Notes: generated by a model from the sequence alone, not told the origin. A stretch of DNA of 64,000 nucleotides from Clostridium sp. AM22-11AC (GCF_003473545.1 NZ_QUCM01000003.1:1472-65471); one strand, 5' to 3'; numbered from the stretch's first letter, positions 17,077-26,465 are shown. Made by a program: numbers and translations.

Positions 17077-18414
17077 CTACAGGCGTATCACATACTTGCC
17101 TGTGATAATGCGTCTGTAGAAAATGATCGTCAGGACCGTTGCTGCGATCCATCCAAAAGGCCATGCCATCCAGATGCCTGTACTTCCAAAATACTGTGTC
17201 AAAAGCAATGCTACCAGGATACGCAGGATCAGATCCGGTACTGTAGCCATTACAAAATAATGCATGGCCCCTGCCCCGCGGATAATGCCGTCTGTCATTA
17301 ACTTAATAGATATCATAAAATACATAGGACTTACAATATGTAAAAATTTCTGTCCTGCATTGATGGCATCGATACTGGAGTCATTTAAAAACAGCCCCAT
17401 CATCTGTCTGCTGGCAAAGAAATAAAGGACTATAAAAGGAAGGGAAGCAATTACTGATAAACGGATACCGGTACGAAATCCCAAAGGCAGCCGTTCTTTC
17501 TTTCCTGCTCCCAGGTTCTGGGCCGTATAGCTGGAAAGACAGCTTCCAAGAGCCATAAATGAATTGATAGCAAAAGTATTTAACTTGATAGCACCGGAAT
17601 AACCTGCGATCACCGCGGAACCATAGCGGTTTACGATCTCCTGGACAAACATATTTCCAATGGATAAAACGCTTTGCTGCATAATGCTTGGAATGGCAAT
17701 GGCAGCGATCTGGGCTAACAGTACAAGGTCCAGCCACTGAAAAGTTCCCTCACAGTTTATCTTTTTCAGGCGCATTGCCAGAAATGTAAGTGCTAAAATA
17801 GCAGAAATACCCTGGGCAATAAAAGTAGCCCAGGCAACACCTGCTACCCCCAGTCCTACACAGGCTACAAAATAATAATCCAGGATGATATTTCCCACAG
17901 ATGAACCGATCAGGAAATACAGGGGTGTTTTTGAGTCTCCCAATGCTGTGAAAATACCGGTACATACATTATACAGAAGTAAAAATGTGATGCCGTAAAC
18001 ATAAATCTTTAAGTATAACTGTCCGTCTGCAAAGATATTTTCCGGTGTGTGGACAGCCCTCATCATACTGCCGCAGAAGAAATAGCCGATGAGTGTGAGG
18101 AAAAAGCTCATAAAAGCGCAGGCAACAAAAGCCGTACTTACCGCGGATTTCATCCTTGCCATATCCTTAGCGCCAAAAAGCCTGGAAACCACAACAGAGG
18201 CTCCCAGGTTGGTCCCTACGGCAAACGCCATAAATATAACTGTAATGGGATAAGACGCCCCGACTGCAGCCAGGGCGTCCTCTCCTGCAAAGCGGCCGGC
18301 AATACAGCTGTCCGCAATATTATAGATCTGCTGAAACATTACGCTGACTAACATAGGCAGCAGAAAGCGCCATAAAATTTTATCCGGATGCTCTCTGGTA
18401 AGATCTTTCATCAT
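17077..18414 (-). CDS. MATE family efflux transporter
   Basis: A 445-residue integral membrane protein with about 12 helices in two homologous halves. The N-terminus (PMLVSVMFQQIYNIADSCIAGRFAGEDALAAVG, here split at its natural loops) is the diagnostic first helix of the MATE family, and IKLNTFAINSF-type motifs recur in the second half. MATE proteins expel cationic drugs or other organic ions in exchange for Na+ or H+. The ATG is preceded by a GGGGG stretch. It is monocistronic, with no regulator next to it, so its substrate cannot be inferred. Confidence 0.9.
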   Translation of the reverse strand: MMKDLTREHPDKILWRFLLPMLVSVMFQQIYNIADSCIAGRFAGEDALAAVGASYPITVIFMAFAVGTNLGASVVVSRLFGAKDMARMKSAVSTAFVACAFMSFFLTLIGYFFCGSMMRAVHTPENIFADGQLYLKIYVYGITFLLLYNVCTGIFTALGDSKTPLYFLIGSSVGNIILDYYFVACVGLGVAGVAWATFIAQGISAILALTFLAMRLKKINCEGTFQWLDLVLLAQIAAIAIPSIMQQSVLSIGNMFVQEIVNRYGSAVIAGYSGAIKLNTFAINSFMALGSCLSSYTAQNLGAGKKERLPLGFRTGIRLSVIASLPFIVLYFFASRQMMGLFLNDSSIDAINAGQKFLHIVSPMYFMISIKLMTDGIIRGAGAMHYFVMATVPDLILRILVALLLTQYFGSTGIWMAWPFGWIAATVLTIIFYRRIITGKYVIRL

Positions 18415-18493
18415 AAGTATTCGTCCCCCTTGATCTCAGCCAGGGGTATTTCTGCCTGTGGTCAGTTTCTGATCATCCTGATCAAAGCAGTTT

Positions 18494-19672
18494 CTAGTGA
18501 TGGAACAGACGGATACCGGTAAATGCCATTACCATGCCGTACTGGTTGCAGGTATCAATAACCTGATCATCTCTTACGGAGCCGCCTGGCTGTGCCACAT
18601 ATTTTACACCGCTTTTATGTGCTCTGTCAATGTTATCTCCAAATGGGAAGAAGGCATCAGAACCTAAAGCTACGTCTGTAAGGCCGTCTAACCATGCTCT
18701 CTTTTCTTCTCTTGTAAATACTTCCGGTTTTTCCTTAAAGATCTTCTCCCATCTTCCGTCAGCCAGAACATCCATATAATCTTCACCAATGTATAAGTCA
18801 ATGGCATTGTCACGGTCTGCTCTGCGGATGCCGTCAATAAATGGCAGGTTTAATACCTTTGGGTTCTGACGTAAATACCAGTTATCTGCCTTGCTGCCTG
18901 CCAGTCTGGTACAATGTACTCTGGACTGCTGTCCTGCACCGATACCAATAGCCTGTCCACCCTTTACAAAGCATACGGAGTTGGACTGGGTGTATTTTAA
19001 AGTGATCAGAGAAATCACCAGATCCATAGCTGCTTCTTCGGTCAGATCCTTATTTTCTGTAACAATATTTTTAAGCATTTCTTTGTCGATCTTTAAATTA
19101 TTATGGCCCTGCTCAAATACAACACCAAATACCTGCTTACGCTCTAATTCTTCCGGTACATAGTCAGGATCGATCTGGATCACATTGTAGTTGCCATTCT
19201 TCTTGGATTTTAAGATCTCCAGTGCTTCCGGTTCATATCCGGGAGCGATCACGCCATCGGAAACCTCACGCTTGATCAGCTTTGCAGTAGCAACGTCACA
19301 CACATCCGATAATGAGATAAAATCTCCAAAAGAAGACATACGGTCTGCTCCTCTGGCTCTTGCATAGGCACTTGCCAGCGGGGAAAGTTCTCCCTGATCG
19401 TCTACCCAGTAGATCTTGCGTAAAACATCGTCAAGTGGCAGACCTACTGCTGCACCTGCAGGTGATACATGTTTAAAAGAAGTTGCTGCCGCAAGTCCGG
19501 TTGCTTCTTTTAATTCTTTTACCAGCTGCCAGCCGTTTAATGCGTCTAAGAAGTTGATATAGCCTGGGCGGCCGCTTAAAACGGTGACTGGCAGGTCTTT
19601 ATTGTCATTCATGAAGATCTTTGCAGGTTTCTGATTTGGATTGCATCCGTATTTTAATTCCAGTTCTTTCAT
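18494..19672 (-). CDS. AICAR formyltransferase (PurH transformylase-only form)
   Basis: The 392-residue protein catalyses formyl transfer from 10-formyl-THF to AICAR, the penultimate step of IMP synthesis. It starts MKELELKYGCNPNQKPA, the beginning of the transformylase domain of PurH, and holds the conserved SFKHVSPAGAAVG, SNSVCFVKGGQAIGIGAGQQSR and FPFGDNIDRA motifs. The N-terminal IMP cyclohydrolase domain of bifunctional PurH is absent; that activity is supplied by the PurO-like gene immediately upstream. GGAG precedes the ATG. Transcription should be controlled by the ZTP riboswitch at the head of the operon, which senses the substrate AICAR phosphates. Confidence 0.93.
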   Translation of the reverse strand: MKELELKYGCNPNQKPAKIFMNDNKDLPVTVLSGRPGYINFLDALNGWQLVKELKEATGLAAATSFKHVSPAGAAVGLPLDDVLRKIYWVDDQGELSPLASAYARARGADRMSSFGDFISLSDVCDVATAKLIKREVSDGVIAPGYEPEALEILKSKKNGNYNVIQIDPDYVPEELERKQVFGVVFEQGHNNLKIDKEMLKNIVTENKDLTEEAAMDLVISLITLKYTQSNSVCFVKGGQAIGIGAGQQSRVHCTRLAGSKADNWYLRQNPKVLNLPFIDGIRRADRDNAIDLYIGEDYMDVLADGRWEKIFKEKPEVFTREEKRAWLDGLTDVALGSDAFFPFGDNIDRAHKSGVKYVAQPGGSVRDDQVIDTCNQYGMVMAFTGIRLFHH

Positions 19673-19755
19673 GTGAAATTCTCCTTTTTATACCAAATGT
19701 ATTTTCAAAGTCTTTTTTGCAGGTTCTTTCTAAATCTACTGATCTGTATTGAGCT

Positions 19756-20469
19756 TTACTTATTCTTGTTTACAATACGGGACTCCCATTTTCCGGTTTC
19801 AATATCAATAAAACGGACAAACAGAGATACCTTATTGTCCTCGTTTAAACTGTTCCATACCTTATCTGTAAATTCATCAATATTGCCCTCGATCTCTACA
19901 GGCTTTGGCTCACCTTCAAAACTTGGAAGGGGATTGCCGTCGTGCATATAAGTATGGATGAAATGGCCCATTCCAGGAACCGGATTCTCATATGCGAAGG
20001 TAAAACGCAGGCAGGAGTCAGGATTTCCCTGGTTGCTCTTTAAAATGGACATGGCATAGCTGTATTTCTGATTTTCCACATGGAGAACGCCGGAAATACG
20101 TGGTGTGTAGTTTGGTGCATCCGGTTCAAATTCACGGCTGCGCAGGGACTGCTCAAAGGTAAGCTGATGATCCATTCCCTCATAAATGGTATCCGTCTGG
20201 TCACCGTTTGTAACAATGGTCTTATTTCCCAGTACACGCACCGGAGCGTAGATGATCAGGCTTGGATCCTCTAACTTTGCAGGATCAAATGCCTGGGTGC
20301 GGATCCCGTTTCCATCTTCTACAAATACACGGTTGCGGCTGTTGGAGCTGCGTCCCATGATAAAATAAGCGGTAACTGCTGTCTTGCCGTCCCTGCTTTC
20401 GCCAATGACAATTCCACGGCCCGGGTATGCATTCTCTTTTAATTCCTGTTCCAGATTTTTCATATACAT
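19756..20469 (-). CDS. IMP cyclohydrolase, PurO-like
   Basis: The 237-residue product belongs to the IMP cyclohydrolase family first described in archaea (PurO) and closes the purine ring from FAICAR to IMP. Recognisable segments are YPGRGIVIGESRDG, TAYFIMGRSSNSRNRVF, NGDQTDTIYEG, and GMGHFIHTYMHDGNPLPSF. It precedes the stand-alone AICAR transformylase by 83 bases in the same transcript, so together the pair replaces bifunctional PurH. The ATG at 20469 follows AGGAGG by eight bases; a second ATG two codons later is less well placed. The 5' leader contains a ZTP riboswitch. Confidence 0.93.
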   Translation of the reverse strand: MYMKNLEQELKENAYPGRGIVIGESRDGKTAVTAYFIMGRSSNSRNRVFVEDGNGIRTQAFDPAKLEDPSLIIYAPVRVLGNKTIVTNGDQTDTIYEGMDHQLTFEQSLRSREFEPDAPNYTPRISGVLHVENQKYSYAMSILKSNQGNPDSCLRFTFAYENPVPGMGHFIHTYMHDGNPLPSFEGEPKPVEIEGNIDEFTDKVWNSLNEDNKVSLFVRFIDIETGKWESRIVNKNK

Positions 20470-20549
20470 GGTATGATCCTCCTGATTTCTATAAGGTGTA
20501 AGGTGTATGTATTCCCGCCAAAGCAGGAAACAGATCAGCTATAGCATTC

Positions 20550-20597
20550 AAAAAACCGCCCACCTGCACACGAATAAACTATTTCGTGCCCAGGCGG
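20550..20597 (-). terminator. riboswitch-controlled terminator before the purine pair
   Basis: On the minus strand CCGCC...CACGAA pairs with TTCGTG...GGCGG followed by TTTTTT. The 5' arm is the same CCGCC that forms the aptamer pseudoknot, so ligand binding and termination are mutually exclusive. Confidence 0.85.
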
Positions 20598-20660
20598 ACG
20601 GCTCTCACTTCCTGCGTGCTCCCTGTGGTTGATCCACTTTCCGCCAGTCACACGCTGTGC
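20594..20660 (-). ncRNA. ZTP/ZMP riboswitch (pfl motif)
   Basis: The minus-strand leader carries the conserved pfl-motif core: GTGTGACTGGCGG near the 5' end, a GTGG/CCAC hairpin, AGGGAGCACGC, then the linker and the CCGCCTGGGC pseudoknot strand at about 20588-20597. The riboswitch senses the folate-stress signal ZTP/ZMP (AICAR ribotides) and turns on purine and one-carbon genes. Here it precedes the two genes that consume AICAR, exactly the expected context, and merges into a terminator, indicating transcriptional control (ligand prevents termination). Confidence 0.92.
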
Positions 20661-20675
20661 TTTCTAACTGTTTTT

Positions 20676-20704
20676 AATATATATGGTTTTTACTAATAAT
20701 GCAA
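20676..20704 (-). promoter_or_regulatory. sigma-A promoter of the ZTP riboswitch-purine operon
   Basis: Minus strand TTGCAT (20699-20704), 17-base spacer, TATATT (20676-20681). It would start transcription about 10 bases before the aptamer. Confidence 0.8.
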
Positions 20705-20744
20705 GTGCTTTTTAGAAGTTTTACTTATTAGTTTTTCTTATAAT

Positions 20745-22133
20745 TTATTCATTGCGGATCGCAGCTAAGGGGCTTAATTTCATAGCACGCATAGCAGGCA
20801 TGAAACCGGCTGCCATTCCCACAAAAATAGCAAAGCCTATAGCTGCAAATGCCAGCCATAAAGGGATCCTGGATAAATTTCCGCTCATCCCCATCATATC
20901 AGACATGCTTACAAAACGGTTGACGATAATGGACACACCATAGCTTAACAGTGCTCCCAGCACGCCGCCCATAAAACCGATGAAACCGGACTCGATCAAA
21001 AACATACTGCGGATATTTCCCATATCACAGCCTAAAACCTTCATAACACCGATCTCTTTGGTCCTCTCATAAATGGACATCATCATGGTGTTTGCAATAC
21101 CGATAGCTGCTACAAACAGAGACACAGCTCCAATGCCCCCAAGAACTGCCTGTACCATATTGGACTGCTGTCTGGAGCTTTCCAGCCAGTCCATCTGGCT
21201 GTTGACCTGATAGCCCTTATCTGCCAGGATCTTCTGCACCTGGGCCACATGTTCCATATCATCTGCAAAGACTTCTGCACTGTTGTATACAATATAATTT
21301 AATGGCTTTCCTTTTTTATTCGTAGGCTGTCCCGGGATCACGGTTCCCTTTTTAAAAGCCTTTTTCAGCTGTTCTTTTAAGCCGTCAATATCTGTATATA
21401 CAGACCAGGAATAATTATTCCAGTCATCGATGCCGCCTGCGATCAGTCCTGTTACAGGGATCATATATTTCTTCGGCGGTTTCACACTGTTTCCATCATC
21501 TCCCGTGCCGCCTCCCTGGCTTTGATAATAAGCATCCATATCAAAAACCACAAAGATCGGCTTTCCCATAAGATCCACATCCGGCAGTTCTCCCGTATCC
21601 CAGTAGCCTTTTCCTGTTTTCGCGTTGGTAAAACGCTGGAGAACACCATTTCCAAAGACCATTCCCATTTCACCGGGTGCCGGGATACGGCCTTCTCCTA
21701 AATTCAGCTGCTTTAAATAGGACTGGCTGACACCGGTAAGGCTGATATACTGAGCCTCATAAGCCCCCTGGCGCATCAGCACATTCATTTCCAGGACCGG
21801 AGATACACCTGTTACATAGGGGATCCTGGAAAACTCATCAATCACATCATCCGTAATATAAGATGGCTCACTGCTTTTAGATGAGGATGAAGAGCCGGAA
21901 CCTCCCAGGATCCTTACAGAGTTTCCATTATCATTTGCATACACCTCTACGGTAGTCAGACTGCCCCAGGAAGCGATCTGTTCCATGGTCATCTCATTTA
22001 AACCAATTCCCAGGGAAACCATGACTACGATCGAAGCCGTTCCTATAATAACACCTAAAACTGTAAGAAATGTCCTTAATTTTCGTCTGCGCAGGTTATT
22101 GACGCTCATCATCAGAAGATCAGGAAATCTCAT
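20745..22133 (-). CDS. MacB/FtsX-type ABC transporter permease
   Basis: About 462 residues with the MacB topology: one N-terminal membrane helix after a basic NNLRRRKLRTFLTVLGVIIG segment, a large extracytoplasmic domain (about 55-330) and three C-terminal helices containing the FtsX signature region (ANTMMMSIYERTKEIGVMKVLG). Such permeases do not usually translocate across the bilayer but transmit ATP-driven motion to extracytoplasmic partners or extrude peptides and lipids. I start it at the ATG (22133) eight bases after AAAGGA; ATGs two or three codons earlier are possible. It overlaps the end of the upstream partner gene, indicating coupled translation. Confidence 0.88.
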   Translation of the reverse strand: MRFPDLLMMSVNNLRRRKLRTFLTVLGVIIGTASIVVMVSLGIGLNEMTMEQIASWGSLTTVEVYANDNGNSVRILGGSGSSSSSKSSEPSYITDDVIDEFSRIPYVTGVSPVLEMNVLMRQGAYEAQYISLTGVSQSYLKQLNLGEGRIPAPGEMGMVFGNGVLQRFTNAKTGKGYWDTGELPDVDLMGKPIFVVFDMDAYYQSQGGGTGDDGNSVKPPKKYMIPVTGLIAGGIDDWNNYSWSVYTDIDGLKEQLKKAFKKGTVIPGQPTNKKGKPLNYIVYNSAEVFADDMEHVAQVQKILADKGYQVNSQMDWLESSRQQSNMVQAVLGGIGAVSLFVAAIGIANTMMMSIYERTKEIGVMKVLGCDMGNIRSMFLIESGFIGFMGGVLGALLSYGVSIIVNRFVSMSDMMGMSGNLSRIPLWLAFAAIGFAIFVGMAAGFMPAMRAMKLSPLAAIRNE

Positions 22134-23952
22134 TTTCATCATCCTTTTGCTGTTTTGCTTCTTTGCGCTTTTTGATGAACTTCACTGCAAATACGATTGC
22201 TGCAATGACAGCCACAAAAGCCACACCGCCTCCCGCTAAAAGAAGCTTATTGTTTGCCCCGGAAGCAGGCTGTCCGGAAACATCCATATCTTCCGGCACA
22301 TCCATATTCCAGTCTTCCTGGACCTCTTCCTCTACCAGAAGAGTCAGCTCTTTTTCCACCGGCTCTGCAGGCTGTCCATTTTCATCTTCATAGTTGATGA
22401 TCACATGGACTGTACCATCATCTGCCGTTGCGGCGATACCGGAAAGCATGGTATCTACATTTCCTGTTTCACCTGGTTTGATATTTCCTACATAATAATC
22501 GGTCGGTTTAATGGAGTCAGCTTCAAAATTGACAGTCACATTATAAAGGACTACTTTTCCTGTATTGTTAATGCCGAACATAACATTGGACTCAGAACCT
22601 ACGGTCATGGAGTCAGGCATTACATCCATATTGCTGGTGCTCAGTCTTGCATACTGCTTTACCGGGATATCCACGATAATGCTCTCTTCTGCGTTCTTAA
22701 ATTCCGGGCTGTCATATTTTTCTTTTACTGTAATGCCATAGGAACGCTGGTCAACACCTGCTTTGGCTGTAAAACGGGCCCGGACCTCTGTACTTTCTCC
22801 TGGTGCCAGGGAATTGACTACTTTGGAAGCAGTTCCGCTTTCTGTGGTAAATACAGCGCTGTCAGAAACCTTTTCTGACTCCAGATTAAATAAAATATTG
22901 CTGGCAGGTACTGCAGAGGAGGCATTTTTCATGCTTAAAATAAGGTCGAATTCTTCTCCTGCATACACATCCGCCGGTTCTGTGCGGTAGCTGTCTACGA
23001 TCACACGGGCTTTGGTACGGTCATTGGCATCAAAGTCACGGAGATCATCTTCTTTGTCCTTGGATACCACATGGACGAAAAATGTATTTTCTTCTGTGTG
23101 AAGATCACCTTCAGAACTTAAGCGGAAAGTAATGGTAAATTTAATAGGATAATACCCGGTATAAGAGTCTTTTCGGATAGCCATGCTGTAGTGGGCAGAA
23201 ACGCTTTCTCCCGGCTGGATCCGGTCGTAGGTGCGGTCATAGTTGCCATCGTTGATTTCAAAGGGGAACTTGGTATTATCTTCCGATAAGCCCATGGATA
23301 TAGTGATATCCTGGGCGGTAGTTTCACGCTTGTTGCGGAAATTTACATCAAAATCAAGGACATTGGGATAAACACCTCTTGGAGTAGACTGGTTTTCGCC
23401 TACTACAAAATAATTTCCCTCTTTTTTGTCTTCTTCATCATCTGCTGAGGAAGAAGCACTGGTGGAGATCCAGATATTAATGTAATCTACATCGGAACCG
23501 CCATCCCACTCCAACTGGATGGGAATGCTGTAATAGCCCTGTCCTGCGTCACGGCGTACTCTGGCAGAAAGGGAAACACTTTTTACATTTCCTGCCTTAA
23601 TATTTCCCACATGTTTGGCAGTAAATGTAGTCTCCATGATCTCAAACGGATAATAGTCAATGGTATAATCATTTTCTCCGCTGCTTTCGATCTGCTGGAA
23701 ATCACTGGTCTCAAGAAGACTGACACGCAGGTTGTTCATATCCTCATCTGTAGCACGGATGCGGAAAGGGATGCTCATGGATTTACCAATATTTCCCTTT
23801 GGTGCCTTTGTGGTGAATATGTAATCATTGCTGCTGGCATTGGTGTTATACCCCAGCTTAAAATCACCGGCATAGGCACTCAGGCAGCTGGCGGCAGCAA
23901 ATACCCATATAAAGGCTAAAAGCGCCATTTTTTTCCATACACTGTTTCTCAT
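22120..23952 (-). CDS. secreted COG1361-like S-layer/Ig-domain protein, ABC exporter partner
   Basis: A protein of about 610 residues with a clear signal peptide (basic start, hydrophobic core ending ASCLSAYAG), a long extracytoplasmic part made of repeated beta-sandwich modules (phrases such as IKPGETGNVDTMLSG, LAPGESTEVRARF and IQPGESVSAHYSM mark NPCBM/CARDB-like modules), and a C-terminal membrane helix (AGGGVAFVAVIAAIVFAVKFI) followed by a basic tail. It sits between the ATPase and the permease and overlaps both, so it is most likely the third subunit of this transporter. Start is the ATG at 23952, nine bases after AGGAG. The function is unknown. Confidence 0.75.
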   Translation of the reverse strand: MRNSVWKKMALLAFIWVFAAASCLSAYAGDFKLGYNTNASSNDYIFTTKAPKGNIGKSMSIPFRIRATDEDMNNLRVSLLETSDFQQIESSGENDYTIDYYPFEIMETTFTAKHVGNIKAGNVKSVSLSARVRRDAGQGYYSIPIQLEWDGGSDVDYINIWISTSASSSADDEEDKKEGNYFVVGENQSTPRGVYPNVLDFDVNFRNKRETTAQDITISMGLSEDNTKFPFEINDGNYDRTYDRIQPGESVSAHYSMAIRKDSYTGYYPIKFTITFRLSSEGDLHTEENTFFVHVVSKDKEDDLRDFDANDRTKARVIVDSYRTEPADVYAGEEFDLILSMKNASSAVPASNILFNLESEKVSDSAVFTTESGTASKVVNSLAPGESTEVRARFTAKAGVDQRSYGITVKEKYDSPEFKNAEESIIVDIPVKQYARLSTSNMDVMPDSMTVGSESNVMFGINNTGKVVLYNVTVNFEADSIKPTDYYVGNIKPGETGNVDTMLSGIAATADDGTVHVIINYEDENGQPAEPVEKELTLLVEEEVQEDWNMDVPEDMDVSGQPASGANNKLLLAGGGVAFVAVIAAIVFAVKFIKKRKEAKQQKDDENEIS

Positions 23953-23954
23953 TC

Positions 23955-24677
23955 TCACTCTCTCCTCTGACCCACTTCTATATTTACGATCTTGCCGTCT
24001 ACGATCCGTATCCGGCGGTCCGCATAGGAAGCCAGGTTATTGTCATGTGTGACCATAACAAGGGTCTGATTTTGCTCCCTTACAATTTTTTGCATCAACT
24101 GCAATACTTCCATGGTTGTTTTTGAGTCCAGGTTTCCTGTAGGCTCGTCCGCAAAGATGATCTGAGGCTTTACCACTAAGGCTCTGGCAATCCCCACTCT
24201 CTGCTGCTGTCCACCGGACATCTGGTTTGGCATATGCTTTTCCTGTTTGTCTACTCCTACTAATTCCATGTACTCTCTTGCTTTTTTCAGCCGTTCTTTC
24301 TTTGGGACACCTCGAAATGCCAGGGGAAGTGCCACATTTTCTATGGCATTCATGGTATTTAAAAGGTTGTAGGACTGAAAGATAAAACCTACCTTCTCCC
24401 GCCTGAAAGCTACCAGCTGTTTCTCTGTCAATTTTTCTATATGTACATTTCCAATAAGGATCTCACCTTTGGTGGGCTTTTCCAGTCCTGCAAGCATATT
24501 TAAAAGGGTAGATTTACCGGAACCTGAGGTTCCTACGATAGCTACAAATTCACCTTTTGGGATCTCAAAACTGACTCCGTTTAATGCCCGGACTTTGGTT
24601 TCGCCTACGCGGTATATCTTATAGAGGTCTTTTACGCGGATGACCGCAGACGGCTCTTTTGGGGGTTCTGTGTTCAC
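23955..24677 (-). CDS. MacB/LolD-type ABC transporter ATP-binding protein
   Basis: The 240-residue ATPase energises the FtsX-type permease encoded downstream. Walker A GTSGSGKST (about 49-57), Q-loop FIFQSYNLL, signature MSGGQQQR, Walker B IIFADEPTGNLDSKT and the switch histidine VTHD are all intact; the DEPTGNLD sequence is typical of the LolD/MacB subfamily. Translation starts at a GTG (24677) behind AAAGGAGT. It is the first gene of a three-gene operon with a promoter at about 24751. Confidence 0.93.
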   Translation of the reverse strand: MNTEPPKEPSAVIRVKDLYKIYRVGETKVRALNGVSFEIPKGEFVAIVGTSGSGKSTLLNMLAGLEKPTKGEILIGNVHIEKLTEKQLVAFRREKVGFIFQSYNLLNTMNAIENVALPLAFRGVPKKERLKKAREYMELVGVDKQEKHMPNQMSGGQQQRVGIARALVVKPQIIFADEPTGNLDSKTTMEVLQLMQKIVREQNQTLVMVTHDNNLASYADRRIRIVDGKIVNIEVGQRRE

Positions 24678-24750
24678 GAAAGAAAAGACTCCTTTCTGCG
24701 GCAGCAGGCGGAACCTTCGCAGCCGCTTGTTTTTCTCCTTTGCTCATCAC

Positions 24751-24760
24751 ATTATACCAT
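24751..24760 (-). promoter_or_regulatory. extended -10 promoter of the ABC exporter operon
   Basis: Minus strand TATGGTATAAT: a perfect TATAAT (24751-24756) with an upstream TGN extension; the -35 region is poor. It gives a leader of about 70 bases that contains a GCGGC/GCCGC hairpin. Confidence 0.5.
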
Positions 24761-24891
24761 AGTATCCCCGTTCAGGCTCTCTGTTTTTCCTTGAAAGTTC
24801 CTTAAATATTTCTTACTCTGTAATTGCCCGGGTACTGCACCATATGCGCAGGGACAATTTCATAAAATTTTACATTTTTCCATAATTGTGC

Positions 24892-24920
24892 TTGACTTCC
24901 TAGGAGTTTTGTGTAAGAAT
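24892..24920 (+). promoter_or_regulatory. sigma-A promoter of pyrBI
   Basis: TTGACT (24892-24897), 17-base spacer, AAGAAT (24915-24920). The leader of about 105 bases holds two small hairpins, GGCAC/GTGCC (24928-24944) and GCACTG/CAGTGC (24967-24981), neither followed by a T-run; no PyrR attenuator is seen. The rest of the 357-base gap (24781-24891) shows nothing recognisable. Confidence 0.7.
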
Positions 24921-25034
24921 ATGTCGAGGCACAAAATCAGTGCCATTCTGGCTAAGATCAGCTGTCGCACTGGTTCAGTGCTGAAGTATTTCCCAAAATC
25001 ATGTAATTGAATATAAAAGGCAAAGGAGAATCAC

Positions 25035-25958
25035 ATGAGACACTTATTGAATCCCTTAGACTTCTCTGTGGAGGAGATTGATGATCTTCTGGCGCTGGCA
25101 AGGGACATTGAAAGCAACCTTCCAAAATATGCCCATGTCTGCGACGGCAAGAAACTGGCTACATTATTTTATGAGCCAAGTACCCGTACACGTTTAAGCT
25201 TTGAAGCTGCTATGTTAAACCTTGGCGGTAATGTTTTAGGTTTTTCATCTGCTAATTCCAGTTCTGCATCAAAGGGCGAAAGCGTTGCTGATACCATTCG
25301 CATGATTTCCTGCTATGCAGATATCTGCGCTATGCGTCATCCAAAAGAAGGTGCTGCTTATGTAGCTGCACAGAAGGCACGTATTCCTGTTATCAACGCA
25401 GGTGACGGCGGACATCAGCATCCAACACAGACTCTGACCGACCTTATGACCATCCGTTCCTTAAAGGGTCGTCTGGACAACTTAACCATTGGCCTGTGCG
25501 GCGACTTAAAGTTTGGCCGTACTGTTCACTCCCTGATCAACGCTATGGTACGTTATCCGGGTGTAAAATTTGTTCTCATCTCCCCGCCTGAACTTCGTAT
25601 CCCTGACAGCATCCGTGAGGACGTTCTGATCGCTAACAACATTCCATTTGAAGAGATCGGAAGCCTGGATGATTCCATCGGTACTCTGGATATCCTGTAC
25701 ATGACCCGTGTACAGAAAGAGCGTTTCTTCAACGAAGAAGATTACATCCGCTTAAAAGACTGCTATATCTTAGATAAGAAGAGAATGGCAATGGCAAAGG
25801 ATGATATGTTTGTTCTCCATCCACTTCCAAGAGTAAACGAGATCTCTGTAGAAGTAGATGACGACCCGAGAGCTGCTTACTTCAGACAGGCACAGTACGG
25901 CGTATACGTTCGTATGGCTCTGATCATGACATTACTGGAGGTAGAAAAGCCATGTTAA
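25035..25958 (+). CDS. pyrB: aspartate carbamoyltransferase, catalytic chain
   Basis: PyrB condenses carbamoyl phosphate and aspartate in the first committed step of pyrimidine synthesis. The 307-residue chain has the carbamoyl-phosphate loop [13 protein letters not shown] (about 45-57), the HPTQTLTDL motif and the aspartate-binding HPLPRVNEI, all intact. AAGGAG precedes the ATG. It overlaps pyrI by seven bases and is transcribed with it; this is the only plus-strand housekeeping operon of the window. Presence of a regulatory chain means the enzyme is of the allosteric, c6r6-type known from enterobacteria and many clostridia. Confidence 0.97.
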   Translation: MRHLLNPLDFSVEEIDDLLALARDIESNLPKYAHVCDGKKLATLFYEPSTRTRLSFEAAMLNLGGNVLGFSSANSSSASKGESVADTIRMISCYADICAMRHPKEGAAYVAAQKARIPVINAGDGGHQHPTQTLTDLMTIRSLKGRLDNLTIGLCGDLKFGRTVHSLINAMVRYPGVKFVLISPPELRIPDSIREDVLIANNIPFEEIGSLDDSIGTLDILYMTRVQKERFFNEEDYIRLKDCYILDKKRMAMAKDDMFVLHPLPRVNEISVEVDDDPRAAYFRQAQYGVYVRMALIMTLLEVEKPC

Positions 25959-26383
25959 ATATCAGCGGATTAAAAGAAGGAATCGTACTTGACCATATTG
26001 AGGCTGGAAAGAGCCTTGATATCTACTACCACTTAGGTCTTGACAAATTAGACTGTCAGGTAGCTATCATCAAGAATGCACGAAGCAATAAAATGGGCCG
26101 CAAGGACATCATCAAGATCGAAGGCGGACTGGATAAGGTTGATCTGGATATCTTAGGATACATTGATCATACTATCACTGTTAATATCATCAAGGATGAC
26201 CACATTGCAGAAAAGAAAGCATTAAAGCTTCCTAAGAAGATCACCAATGTGATCCACTGCAAAAATCCTCGCTGCATTACCTCTATTGAGCAGGAACTGC
26301 CTCATATCTTCTATCTCAGCGATGAGAAGACAGAGACATACCGCTGCCAGTACTGTGAAGAAAAGTACAGCGATTTCAAATAA
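25952..26383 (+). CDS. pyrI: aspartate carbamoyltransferase, regulatory chain
   Basis: PyrI binds CTP/UTP and ATP and couples nucleotide levels to PyrB activity. The 143-residue protein has the N-terminal nucleotide-binding domain (about 1-97) and a C-terminal zinc domain with the four ligand cysteines at about 103, 108, 132 and 135 (HCKNPRC and CQYC). Length is slightly under the enterobacterial 153 residues. It overlaps the last codons of pyrB and is followed by a strong terminator. Confidence 0.97.
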   Translation: MLNISGLKEGIVLDHIEAGKSLDIYYHLGLDKLDCQVAIIKNARSNKMGRKDIIKIEGGLDKVDLDILGYIDHTITVNIIKDDHIAEKKALKLPKKITNVIHCKNPRCITSIEQELPHIFYLSDEKTETYRCQYCEEKYSDFK

Positions 26384-26395
26384 GGTATATAATTG

Positions 26396-26422
26396 CCCCC
26401 ACCTGTCGGTGGGGGATTTTTT
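26396..26422 (+). terminator. terminator of pyrBI
   Basis: CCCCCACC (26396-26403), TGTC loop, GGTGGGGG (26408-26415), then ATTTTTT. An eight-base perfect GC-rich stem 12 bases after the pyrI stop. Confidence 0.95.
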
Positions 26423-26465
26423 ATGTCACCCAGCCGTTGACGCGCGTGACTCTGTTTTATTATAC

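Noticed and set aside
24921..25034. PyrR-type attenuator in the pyrB leader
   Set aside because: Two small hairpins exist but neither has a T-run and no PyrR-binding loop consensus is visible.
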